64,000 nt of DNA. Origin: Balneolaceae bacterium UBA1514 (GTDB lineage: Bacteria; Bacteroidota; Rhodothermia; Balneolales; Balneolaceae). The position numbers and the translations under genes are program-made. Below, in pieces: positions 46,952 to 55,888 of the stretch. The notes under the pieces were generated by a model. That model made no database searches and was not told the DNA's origin. It worked only from the letters and a program-made list of their open reading frames with translations. Positions within the stretch are counted from its first letter, which is position 1. Each line of letters begins with the position of its first letter. Location of the stretch: contig DCQQ01000008.1 of NCBI GenBank assembly GCA_002323515.1, forward strand, positions 6,141 through 70,140. Direction: 5' to 3'.

Positions 46952-47226
46952 TGCGGTGAGTTAGTGTTGATTATCTGAGCTTGTGTACGATCAGCTATAG
47001 GTTCTATGATAGCATAGAAGCCATAAAATAGATAGTAAAAATTTGTACTAACTATTCTTTTCGGATTTAAATGTGATTAATTTTGTTGATTATTCGTTGT
47101 TTACTTGGTAACCATTAATCAGTCTAGTTAAATGGCTTTTTTCTTAAGTATTATCTCGTTTTTATCTCATTTTGAAGCATTCACTTTAATCTTTTAATTA
47201 TATTTCCGCTCTAATTCATTTCCTGC

Positions 47227-48636
47227 ATGAAAAACAGTTACAAAGAACTTATTGAGCAGACATACTACTTTCCTCAAGAAGGTTTTGATCTCCACGATGG
47301 AATACTTCATTTTAATGGAATTGATCTTAAGAAAATCATTGATACCTATGGAACTCCCTTTCGAATTAATTATTTGCCAAAAATTAGGGAACAAATCCAA
47401 AAAGCTCGAAGCTTATTCAATAAGGCTATTGAGAAGCATTCCTATATAGGTTCGTATGAATTTTGTTACTGTACCAAGTGCTGTCACTTTAGTCATGTGG
47501 TTAAAACAGCGCTTAAGGAAAAGGTTTCATTGGAAACCTCTTCTTCATTTGACATAGACCTGATCTTAAAACTATACGAACAAGATGCTTTAACGAAAGA
47601 AACCACGATAGTTCATAATGGTATTAAGACCGAGGAGTACATTGAAAAAATTCGATTTTTACAAAACCAAGGCTTTGAACATACCATCACCATATTGGAT
47701 AGTGTACATGAACTAGATCGTATTACTATGCATAAGCTAGACAGGCCAATAAAAATCGGCCTTCGGATAACCATTGATGAAGAGCCTCAAGCAGCTTATT
47801 ACACATCTAGATTAGGTATTAATAAACGAGAGTTATTGGAACTAGTAAAGGAAAATATACAGCCAAACCCCTTACTTGAGCTTCATATGATCCATTTCTT
47901 TGTAGATTCAGGGATCAATGATAATTTATATTACTGGGGTGAGTTCAAAAAAGCCCTGCAATTATACACCCAGATTAAGCAATTGGCCCCATCCCTCCAT
48001 GCCTTAAATATTGGTGGTGGCTTTCCGATTAAAAATAGCTTGGGATTCGAATATGATTACGAATACATTGTGGATGAAATCGTACGGAACATCAAAGAAA
48101 CATGTGTAGAAGCAAAGGTATCAGTACCAGATATTTACACTGAATTCGGAAAATATACCGTTGGTGAAAGCGGAGCAGTTATCTTTAAAGTTATCGAACA
48201 AAAACAACAAAACGATACTGAATTATGGTACATCATTGATAATAGCTTAATGAATACCATACCTGATGCTTGGTCTATCAACGAAAAATTTATTCTTCTC
48301 CCTATTAACAAGTGGGACCATAGTTATAAACGTATTCATATTGGTGGTATAAGCTGTGACCATTCCGATTACTATAACTCTGAGCAGTTAAATCAACAAA
48401 TACTTTTGCCTGTGCATGAAGTTAAAAAAATTGAAGATCCTCTGTACATTGGATTTTTTCACACGGGCGCGTATCAGGAAGCAATTTCGGGTTATGGGGG
48501 CATAAAACACTGCCTAATCCCCTCACCACGACAAATTGTAGTAGACAAAGATGAACATGGTAATCTTATAGATTATCTTTACCGAGACGAACAATCGGTC
48601 AGTAATATGCTATCCATACTTGGCTATGATGAATAA
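47227..48636 (+). CDS. Biosynthetic arginine decarboxylase, short Bacteroidota type
   Basis: This 469-aa PLP enzyme of the alanine-racemase-fold decarboxylase group should convert arginine to agmatine. The PLP lysine is Lys84 in YCTKCCHFSH. The phosphate-binding glycines are in NIGGGFP (263-265), and the active-site cysteine is Cys377 in GGISCDHSD. It lacks the long insertions of the approximately 650-residue E. coli SpeA, as is normal for this lineage. The opening YKELIEQTYYFPQE is typical. No agmatinase gene follows. A deoxyhypusine-synthase-like gene comes next after 170 bases. Other basic amino acids are possible substrates. Confidence 0.88.
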   Translation: MKNSYKELIEQTYYFPQEGFDLHDGILHFNGIDLKKIIDTYGTPFRINYLPKIREQIQKARSLFNKAIEKHSYIGSYEFCYCTKCCHFSHVVKTALKEKVSLETSSSFDIDLILKLYEQDALTKETTIVHNGIKTEEYIEKIRFLQNQGFEHTITILDSVHELDRITMHKLDRPIKIGLRITIDEEPQAAYYTSRLGINKRELLELVKENIQPNPLLELHMIHFFVDSGINDNLYYWGEFKKALQLYTQIKQLAPSLHALNIGGGFPIKNSLGFEYDYEYIVDEIVRNIKETCVEAKVSVPDIYTEFGKYTVGESGAVIFKVIEQKQQNDTELWYIIDNSLMNTIPDAWSINEKFILLPINKWDHSYKRIHIGGISCDHSDYYNSEQLNQQILLPVHEVKKIEDPLYIGFFHTGAYQEAISGYGGIKHCLIPSPRQIVVDKDEHGNLIDYLYRDEQSVSNMLSILGYDE

Positions 48637-48806
48637 TGTTATTTTCTACTGGTGCACTATTTTTAATCCTCTAATTTGGACAGTAATATTTGTATTCCAT
48701 CTATTTATAAGAAAATGTCAATGACGATTAATATGGTTTGAATAATCGAAATAACCCTTCTCTATCTCAATTAACTATCTTTAATACAATTTAACTTTAA
48801 AAGGTA

Positions 48807-49775
48807 ATGTCAAAAGGACCAATTTCTACTTTTTTACAAACGAATTTTAAGCACTTTAATGCTGCCGCATTAATTGAAGCTGCCCAAGCCTATGAGCTAA
48901 AATTACTTGAAGGACATTCTATGTTGGTAAGTTTGGCCGGAGCAATGAGTACTGCAGAATTAGGGATAAGTTTGGCAGAAATGATTCGGGCAGATAAAGT
49001 TCATGCTATTTCATGTACAGGGGCTAACTTAGAAGAAGATGTTTTTAATTTAGTAGCTCACGATCATTATAAGCGCATTCCTAATTATCGGGACTTAAGT
49101 CCTTTTGACGAACAAGAGCTACTCAATAAACATTATAACCGAGTCACAGATACCTGCATACCTGAGATGGAAGCAATGCGAGTAATTGAGGAGCATTTAG
49201 TCCGGCGATGGGTCAATGCCGCTAGTAATGGAACTCGAAAGTTTCCCCACGAATATTTTTATGACCTACTGTTGTCAGGTGATATTTCATCATCCTATCA
49301 AATTAACCCGAAACAGTCTTGGCTACTAGCTGCCGCAGAAAAAAATTTACCCATCGTTGTTCCCGGTTGGGAAGACTCTACCTGTGGGAATTTCTTTGCC
49401 TCTCATTGTATCGAGGGCAGAACCAATCCACAGGTTGTAAAATCCGGAATAGAGTATATGATTGAACTGGCAGCATGGTATCAGAAAGTATCTGTAAAGG
49501 GTGTTGGATTCTTCCAAATTGGTGGTGGAATCGCTGGTGACTTCCCCATTTGTGTGGTACCTATGATTGAACAGGATTTGTGTATCTCAGTGCCTTTATG
49601 GTCATATTTTTGCCAAATTAGTGATTCAACCACTAGTTATGGGTCCTATTCAGGGGCTATTCCTAACGAAAAGATAACGTGGGGGAAATTAGGTGTGGAT
49701 ACCCCAAAATTTGTTATAGAATCTGATGCAACCATTGTTGCTCCACTAATTTTTGCGTATCTACTAAATAAATAA
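48807..49775 (+). CDS. Deoxyhypusine synthase-like protein
   Basis: The 322-aa protein matches the deoxyhypusine synthase fold throughout. The NAD-binding region includes LAGAMSTAELGISLAEMI. The spermidine-site segment is present as PVIVPGWEDSTCGN-like VVPGWEDSTCGN. The catalytic lysine is Lys294 in ITWGKLG. Bacteria lack eIF5A, so the target is not hypusine. Related bacterial proteins make homospermidine or other polyamine derivatives by the same aminobutyl-transfer chemistry. The adjacent arginine decarboxylase supports a polyamine role. The real substrates are unknown. Confidence 0.88.
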   Translation: MSKGPISTFLQTNFKHFNAAALIEAAQAYELKLLEGHSMLVSLAGAMSTAELGISLAEMIRADKVHAISCTGANLEEDVFNLVAHDHYKRIPNYRDLSPFDEQELLNKHYNRVTDTCIPEMEAMRVIEEHLVRRWVNAASNGTRKFPHEYFYDLLLSGDISSSYQINPKQSWLLAAAEKNLPIVVPGWEDSTCGNFFASHCIEGRTNPQVVKSGIEYMIELAAWYQKVSVKGVGFFQIGGGIAGDFPICVVPMIEQDLCISVPLWSYFCQISDSTTSYGSYSGAIPNEKITWGKLGVDTPKFVIESDATIVAPLIFAYLLNK

Positions 49776-49789
49776 ATTTTTCGGAATTA

Positions 49790-51805
49790 ATGTCTTCACC
49801 CCTAATCACTTTAAAAAAAAATGATACTCATGTTCCAAAGGTAGATAGCGCCTTGGACCTGTATGATTCTCTACTGCTTCCTCGGCTCATTGAGGAGAAG
49901 ATGCTTAAGCTTTTACGGCAAAATAAAATAAGTAAGTGGTTCTCGGGTATTGGACAAGAAGCCATTTCTGTTGGGGTGACTAAGGCCTGTTATACTGAAG
50001 ATTTTCTACTCCCAATGCACAGAAATTTAGGCGTATTCACAAGTAGAAATATACCTCTCTACCCCCTATTTTGTCAACTTTTTGGCAAGGCTGATGGCTT
50101 TAGCTCGGGTCGTGAACGTTCATTTCATTTTGGTAGCTTAGAGCACAGGATAGTTGGTATGATATCGCATTTAGCGGCTATGATGCCTGTGGCAGACGGT
50201 TTAGCACTTGCCAATAAATTACGAGATAACCAATCTATTGCTGTATCCTTCTGCGGGGATGGAGCCACTAGTGAAGGTGATTTTCATGAAGCATTAAACC
50301 TGGCTTCTGTTTGGAATTTACCTGTAGTCTTTATCATAGAAAACAATGGATATGGCCTATCCACTCCAACATCGCAACAATACGCATGCGAACATTTGGT
50401 AGACCGTGCCATTGGCTATGGTGTTAAAGGTATACAAGTAGACGGAAATGATATTTTTGCTGTAATGAATGCAATGAAAGAAGCACGAGCCAGTGCTTTA
50501 AAGGGTAAACCAGTGCTCATTGAAGCACAGACATTTAGAATGCGGGGACATGAAGAAGCATCCGGAACGACGTATGTGCCCAAAGATATGATGGCTGAAT
50601 GGGCAACGAAAGATCCCATTGTGCGTTTTGAGCAGTATCTTCGTCAATGTTTGGACTATACCGATCAGCAATTTTCTGACCATAGCAAACGGCTTAGAGA
50701 AATGTTCAAAACTGACTTAAACAAAGCACTAGTTGCCAATGATCCCAGTTTTGATGAGGAAGTAGAACGCGCAGCTATTTTTGCCCCTCAATACAGATCT
50801 AGCTCTACTCCTGAGGCTACGGTAACAAAAAGTGTGGTAAAAAAACGGTTTGTAGATGCAATTTCTAATGCATTATCACAGAGTTTACGAGAAGACGAAA
50901 AAGTGCTTCTTATGGGGCAGGATGTAGCTGAATATGGTGGGGTTTTTAAAATATCTGACGGGTTCCTAAGCGAATTTGGTGAACAACGAATTAGAAATAC
51001 ACCCATCATAGAATCAGGAATTTTAGGGACTGCTTTAGGTTTATCATTGGATGGTTTTAAGCCCATTGTTGAGATGCAATTTGCCGATTTTGTGAGTTGT
51101 GGGATGAATCAAATCATTCAAAATATTGCCAAATCGCATTACCGTTGGACACCGGGAATTAATGTGACCATTCGCTTACCTCATGGAGCAGGTGTTGGAG
51201 CAGGGCCATTTCATTCACAATCTCCAGAGTCATGGTTTATGCCTCATGCAGGCCTGAAAATTTTAGTACCATCCACTGTAGAAGATGCCCAAAATATGCT
51301 TTATAGTGCCATATTAGAACCTAACCCTGTTTTATTTTTTGAACATAAAAGACTTTACCGTAGCCTCAGGGAGACGGTACCTGCCAAGGCAGAATGGACC
51401 GATATTCATGCCGCTAGGGTACTACGTGAAGGGAATCACATGAGTATAATTACTTTTGGTTGGCCAGTTCATTGGGCTTTAGATATTGCTAAAGAAATGG
51501 AAGTACAAGGTATTTCTATTGAGGTCATTGATTTAAGGAGTTTAGCCCCTATCGATTGGTCCACTCTGCTGAGTTCTGTTAAGAAAACGAATCGCGTTTT
51601 GTTACTTCAAGAAGCCTCTGAAATAATGGGCCCCATGAGTGAGATTGCTTCTTATCTTTCAGAGCACACCTTTCAGTGGTTAGATGCACCTATCAAAAGA
51701 ATATCATCTATCCATACACCTATCCCATTCAATAAAAATTTAGAAGATGGCTATTTAGGACAACATCGCCTCAAAGAGCAGGTATTGGACTTGTTAAATT
51801 TCTAA
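49790..51805 (+). CDS. Fused 2-oxoacid dehydrogenase E1 alpha and beta subunits
   Basis: This 671-aa protein joins an E1 alpha domain (about 1-335) to an E1 beta domain (about 345-671). The thiamine-diphosphate motif GDG...NN is at 156-186 (GDGATSEGDFHE to IIENN). The beta half shows MGQDVAEYGGVFKISDGF, the TPIIESGILGTALG glutamate region and RLPHGAGVGAGPFHSQSPE. It should decarboxylate a branched-chain or other 2-oxoacid and pass the acyl group to an E2 lipoyl protein. No E2 or E3 gene is nearby. It follows the deoxyhypusine-synthase-like gene by 14 bases and may share its transcript. Confidence 0.92.
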   Translation: MSSPLITLKKNDTHVPKVDSALDLYDSLLLPRLIEEKMLKLLRQNKISKWFSGIGQEAISVGVTKACYTEDFLLPMHRNLGVFTSRNIPLYPLFCQLFGKADGFSSGRERSFHFGSLEHRIVGMISHLAAMMPVADGLALANKLRDNQSIAVSFCGDGATSEGDFHEALNLASVWNLPVVFIIENNGYGLSTPTSQQYACEHLVDRAIGYGVKGIQVDGNDIFAVMNAMKEARASALKGKPVLIEAQTFRMRGHEEASGTTYVPKDMMAEWATKDPIVRFEQYLRQCLDYTDQQFSDHSKRLREMFKTDLNKALVANDPSFDEEVERAAIFAPQYRSSSTPEATVTKSVVKKRFVDAISNALSQSLREDEKVLLMGQDVAEYGGVFKISDGFLSEFGEQRIRNTPIIESGILGTALGLSLDGFKPIVEMQFADFVSCGMNQIIQNIAKSHYRWTPGINVTIRLPHGAGVGAGPFHSQSPESWFMPHAGLKILVPSTVEDAQNMLYSAILEPNPVLFFEHKRLYRSLRETVPAKAEWTDIHAARVLREGNHMSIITFGWPVHWALDIAKEMEVQGISIEVIDLRSLAPIDWSTLLSSVKKTNRVLLLQEASEIMGPMSEIASYLSEHTFQWLDAPIKRISSIHTPIPFNKNLEDGYLGQHRLKEQVLDLLNF

Positions 51806-51824
51806 GCTATTCCTGAGGTTAAAT

Positions 51825-52892
51825 TTAAGCGTAGTTATGCGGATGAATGAGGCGCTTGACAAGCAGCATAAGTATTCCATTAACGTCCAACGTTGAAAAT
51901 CCTTTGATTGCTCTATCAGCGTCTAACAATGCATTAAATATTCCCATCATATCTGCAGCAGTATAACGCTTTGCATCGGCGGATAATCGCTTGAAATAAT
52001 ATGGAGAGTTTATGTGAAGAGCTTTTTTTATCTCATTGTCTGATTTAGAAGCCTGCTTAAGCCGAATGATCTGCCATAGTTTTAAAAAATCTGAATATAA
52101 AAAAGCCACAATACGAATAAGTTCCCCGGTATCAGATTTGCTTTGTTGTAGGATTCTATCAGCAATAAAAAAAGCTTCTTGAATTTTTTTCTGGTTTATA
52201 GCTTCTTTGAGTTCAAACACATCGAAACCTCGATAGGATCCAACGATAGAACGAACCTTTTTTAGGTCAATTTCACCTTCACTATTGGCTGTATAGGTAT
52301 AAATTTTATCTATTTCTGAAGATAAAAGTTTCAGATCATTGCCCACTAATTGGGCCAGCAATTGGGCAACTTGTTCACTTAAGTTGGTTGAGTATTCTTG
52401 TTTAGCCCAGCCCATTACCCAGTTCGCAAGCTGATGATCTGCTAGAGGGTCAAATAATAAATTATGTATTCCAACCTGATTTAACCCCTTACCTAATCGA
52501 GTATTTTTTGGAATTTTAGTCTCTAAATGTAATACAAAAATAGTTTGAGGATTCGGGTGCTGCAGATAGTGCAAGAAGTCATCTTGTAAATTGGCAGGCA
52601 TTCTTTTGAAAAGATCATTGCCATTTTTCACCATAACTAATCGCCGCTCAGCCATCATAGGATAACTTTTGACTAATTGAAGGACAGCTTCTAACTGCAC
52701 CTCATTTCCATAGAGAAAATCACTATTGAAATCACGTTCATGCAATGGAATTATTTGAAGAATTCGCTGTAAAAATCGATCTATAAAGAAATGCTCACTT
52801 CCTTCAATCACATAAATTGGATGAACTTCTCCTCTGTTTAATGAAGCAATTGCTCCGCGAAAAAGCTCAAGGGATGAATTCTTTGGTGCCAT
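51825..52892 (-). CDS. holA: DNA polymerase III delta subunit
   Basis: HolA (355 aa) is the clamp-opening subunit of the replicative clamp loader. The N-terminal domain has the family opening HPIYVIEGSEHFFIDRFLQ. The second and third domains contain LLSSEIDKIYTY and a helical C-terminal collar. There is no functional Walker A, as expected for delta. It starts 25 bases after asnS and converges on the fused E1 gene, leaving only 19 bases. Confidence 0.9.
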   Translation of the reverse strand: MAPKNSSLELFRGAIASLNRGEVHPIYVIEGSEHFFIDRFLQRILQIIPLHERDFNSDFLYGNEVQLEAVLQLVKSYPMMAERRLVMVKNGNDLFKRMPANLQDDFLHYLQHPNPQTIFVLHLETKIPKNTRLGKGLNQVGIHNLLFDPLADHQLANWVMGWAKQEYSTNLSEQVAQLLAQLVGNDLKLLSSEIDKIYTYTANSEGEIDLKKVRSIVGSYRGFDVFELKEAINQKKIQEAFFIADRILQQSKSDTGELIRIVAFLYSDFLKLWQIIRLKQASKSDNEIKKALHINSPYYFKRLSADAKRYTAADMMGIFNALLDADRAIKGFSTLDVNGILMLLVKRLIHPHNYA

Positions 52893-52917
52893 GTTACGCT
52901 AAATAAGCTAAGGTTTG

Positions 52918-54423
52918 TTAGGGCGTTATCCTTCCCATCATGCGAGGGAATGCAATGGTCTCTCTAACATGACCAAGTCCGCATATCCAAGCAACTGTTC
53001 GTTCTAACCCTAAACCAAATCCGGCATGGGGAACACTTCCAAAACGTCGTAAATCGATGTACCAATCAAATACTTCTGGGTCTAATCCCTCTTCCTCAAT
53101 TCTAGCGAGAATGACGTCCAAGTTATCTTCCCGTTGACTTCCACCAACTATTTCACCATACCCTTCTGGAGCTAAAATATCCACTCCAAGAGCATAGGTA
53201 TCCGTTTTGTCTCGCTTCATATAGAAAGCTTTTATTTCAGCGGGCCAATGGGTTACCATAACAGGTACATCAAATTGCATGGTTAGAACCGTTTCATCAC
53301 TTCCCCCGAAATCGGAACCCCATGTAAATTCTTGGGTTGATTTTTTCCATCTTGGAATATTGCGCAAATCTTCTTCTATCTGATCAACTCGAGTATGGTT
53401 ATCAATAATGCGTTTTTCTATCTGCTTCTTTCTCCATTTTTTTGCAGAACCATGTTCTTTTTGAATAGCATCTTGTTCCCGAATAAGTTCTTCTTTTTCT
53501 GCTTTTCGTTGTTGAATTAATTCATCTAATACTTTAGCTGTTTTGTCTGAGTTAAGTATGTCAACAGCATCATCGTACTTTATTCGTACAAAATCTTTTT
53601 CAACCAATCGTTTAAGAGAACTAGTATCACGTCCCAATAGCGCTAGTTCATGATGATATTTCTCTAGGACTTCAGATACGATAGATTTTAACATATCTTC
53701 TGCTAAATCCATATTCATCTCTAGATCATAGAAAGCCATCTCTGGTTCAATCATCCAGAATTCAGACAAATGACGACGTGTTTTGGATTTTTCGGCCCTA
53801 AATGTCGGACCGAAGGTGTAAATGAGACCGTGAGCCATCGCAAGAGCCTCACCGTAAAGTTGACCTGTTTGCGCTAAATAGGCTTTTTCATTAAAAAATT
53901 CAGTCTCAAATAAGGTAGTACTCCCTTCTGCTGCATTGGGGGTAAAAATAGGTGTATCTGTCTGAATAAATCCTCTTGATTGGAAAAAGTTATGTATAGC
54001 AAATATGATTCCATTTCGTACCCGCATAGCAGCCCATTGTCGCTGGCTACGCAACCATAAATGACGACGGTTCATTAAAAACTCAATGCCATGTTCTTTA
54101 GGTGTGATTGGATAATCAGCCACTAATTGAATTACTTCAAGCCTCTTAACTTGGAGTTCTACCCCACCAATACTTCGTTCATCCGATACTACAAATCCAT
54201 TTAGGCGAATGGAGGATTCTTGCTTTAAACTAACCGCTGTTTCCCAGCTATTTTCAGACACTTCTTCTTTATTAACTACACATTGGCAAATACCAGAACC
54301 GTCTCTACATTCTATGAATACTAAGCTTCCACTGCTTCTCACATTGTACACCCAGCCAGCAAGGTTGACGTCCATGGAGATATGATCTTTTAATTGATGA
54401 ATATACGTCAATTGTCTTTTCAT
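52918..54423 (-). CDS. asnS: Asparaginyl-tRNA synthetase
   Basis: AsnS (501 aa) is a class-IIb synthetase. The OB-fold anticodon domain is at residues 17-100. Motif 2 includes GPTFRAEKSKTRRHLSEFWM-like residues at about 205-224, and motif 3 is GFGLGLERTVAWI near 475. Between the catalytic blocks, residues about 295-360 form a highly charged helical insertion (rich in K, E and R) that the approximately 466-residue E. coli enzyme lacks. It lies 16 bases downstream of the M16 peptidase gene. Confidence 0.95.
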   Translation of the reverse strand: MKRQLTYIHQLKDHISMDVNLAGWVYNVRSSGSLVFIECRDGSGICQCVVNKEEVSENSWETAVSLKQESSIRLNGFVVSDERSIGGVELQVKRLEVIQLVADYPITPKEHGIEFLMNRRHLWLRSQRQWAAMRVRNGIIFAIHNFFQSRGFIQTDTPIFTPNAAEGSTTLFETEFFNEKAYLAQTGQLYGEALAMAHGLIYTFGPTFRAEKSKTRRHLSEFWMIEPEMAFYDLEMNMDLAEDMLKSIVSEVLEKYHHELALLGRDTSSLKRLVEKDFVRIKYDDAVDILNSDKTAKVLDELIQQRKAEKEELIREQDAIQKEHGSAKKWRKKQIEKRIIDNHTRVDQIEEDLRNIPRWKKSTQEFTWGSDFGGSDETVLTMQFDVPVMVTHWPAEIKAFYMKRDKTDTYALGVDILAPEGYGEIVGGSQREDNLDVILARIEEEGLDPEVFDWYIDLRRFGSVPHAGFGLGLERTVAWICGLGHVRETIAFPRMMGRITP

Positions 54424-54439
54424 TCTTTTATCTATGATT

Positions 54440-55672
54440 CTATTTTGGGGTTAGTTTAGCTTCTACAAATTCACTTTCACTCATAAACCCTTGAGCAAAA
54501 ATCATAATATCTTCGGCAGGAACTCGATCAATATGCTCAACAAGTTCATCTAACTCTACATGACGTTTATAGTAAATCTCACTTTTAGCTAATCGCATCA
54601 TCCGGTTAGATGTATTTTCTTGACTCAAAAGGAGTTTTCCTTTCAATTGAGCTTTGGCTTCTGATAATTCTTTACTTGCTATTTCCTCTTTTGCAAGAAG
54701 GTTTAGCTGTTCAACTACTAATTCATGTACATGTTCAACGTACTCCTTATCAGTACCAACATAAACCCCCCAAATTCCTGTTTCCAGAAAACTTTGGTTA
54801 AAGGTTTGTACCGAATAACAGTATCCATACTTTTCTCGAATATTTTGATGAAGACGAGAACTCATGCCGCCACCTAATAAAGTGTTTGTAAGTAATAGTA
54901 CATACTTTTGCGTATCATTAAAATGTAGCCCTCTTCTGCCCCATATATAATGTGTCTGTTCAATACTTTTTGTCAGTGATAGTGAAGTAGTATCCAGAGG
55001 ACTTAATACTTCAATAGGGTGCTCTAACAATTTTCTATCTTGACTTGTAAGTACCATTTCACAATACTGTAACACCGTGTCATGATCTACTTTCCCCGCA
55101 ACAGCTACAATTAAATTTTCAAGGGCGTAACGATCTCTCATATACTGGAAAAGATCTGCATCTGAAAATGCAGATACAGTTTCTTCGTAACCTAAAATTG
55201 GTCTGCCAAGTGGGTGGTTTTGAAATAAATGACTGGTGAATTCTTCAAACAAATAATCATCCGGGGAATCACGGTACATTTTCATCTCTTCTATCACAAC
55301 CTTTTTTTCCTTTTCAATTTCCTCTTTCGGGAAGATTGGATTCATTACCATATCTGATAACACATCTAAGGCTGTCGTTAATTCTGTGTCGAGGCAACGA
55401 GCATAGTAACAAGTGTACTCTGTAGATGTAAAAGCATTTAGGTATCCACCAACGGATTCCATAGACTGTGCAATTTCAAAGGCCGTTCGATTTTTGGTTC
55501 CTTTAAATAACATGTGCTCTAAAAAATGGGTTACTCCAGCCTGTTTATGCGTCTCATGACGTGCACCGGATTTAACCCATATACCTGCAGTTACACTTTT
55601 TACACTGGGAATATGTTCTGTTACGACGGTTAAACCGTTAGTTAAAACTGTTTTGGTTATAAAATCATCCAT
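54440..55672 (-). CDS. M16 family zinc metallopeptidase (processing-peptidase type)
   Basis: The protein (410 aa) has the inverted zinc motif HxxEH at residues 49-53 (HFLEH) with the family context AGVTHFLEHMLFKGT. The distal glutamate is in the EKKVVIEEMKMYRDSPDD region. It resembles the PqqL/YmxG and mitochondrial processing peptidase beta group. No signal peptide is evident, so it is probably cytoplasmic. YmxG-type genes often lie after pnp, as here. Confidence 0.94.
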   Translation of the reverse strand: MDDFITKTVLTNGLTVVTEHIPSVKSVTAGIWVKSGARHETHKQAGVTHFLEHMLFKGTKNRTAFEIAQSMESVGGYLNAFTSTEYTCYYARCLDTELTTALDVLSDMVMNPIFPKEEIEKEKKVVIEEMKMYRDSPDDYLFEEFTSHLFQNHPLGRPILGYEETVSAFSDADLFQYMRDRYALENLIVAVAGKVDHDTVLQYCEMVLTSQDRKLLEHPIEVLSPLDTTSLSLTKSIEQTHYIWGRRGLHFNDTQKYVLLLTNTLLGGGMSSRLHQNIREKYGYCYSVQTFNQSFLETGIWGVYVGTDKEYVEHVHELVVEQLNLLAKEEIASKELSEAKAQLKGKLLLSQENTSNRMMRLAKSEIYYKRHVELDELVEHIDRVPAEDIMIFAQGFMSESEFVEAKLTPK

Positions 55673-55833
55673 ATATATAAGGTATTAACTCTGGCGAAAT
55701 TTGGATAGCACTATTTGTCAAGTCTTTTCAGGTGCTGGTTTATACTAGTAATTGTTATTCCGAAAGATACACTAATCACTTAGAATGAACCTGACTTTAT
55801 ACAGTCAATTCTAGACAATTAGCTTTATTAACC

Positions 55834-55864
55834 AAAAAAGGCACTCCCTACTGGAGTGCCTTTT
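55834..55864 (-). terminator. Intrinsic terminator downstream of pnp
   Basis: The eight-pair hairpin GGCACTCC / GGAGTGCC (55840-55860) has a five-base loop. It is flanked on the minus strand by six T residues (55839-55834). It lies 25 bases after the pnp stop and should end the nusA-pnp transcript before the M16 peptidase gene. The plus strand also has four T after the stem. Confidence 0.9.
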
Positions 55865-55888
55865 AAAGAATATGCGTTACTGATATGA

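Noticed and set aside
46952-47226. Small RNA or tRNA gene in the divergent spacer before arginine decarboxylase
   Set aside because: No cloverleaf or conserved RNA structure was recognised in this A/T-rich region. It probably holds two promoters only.
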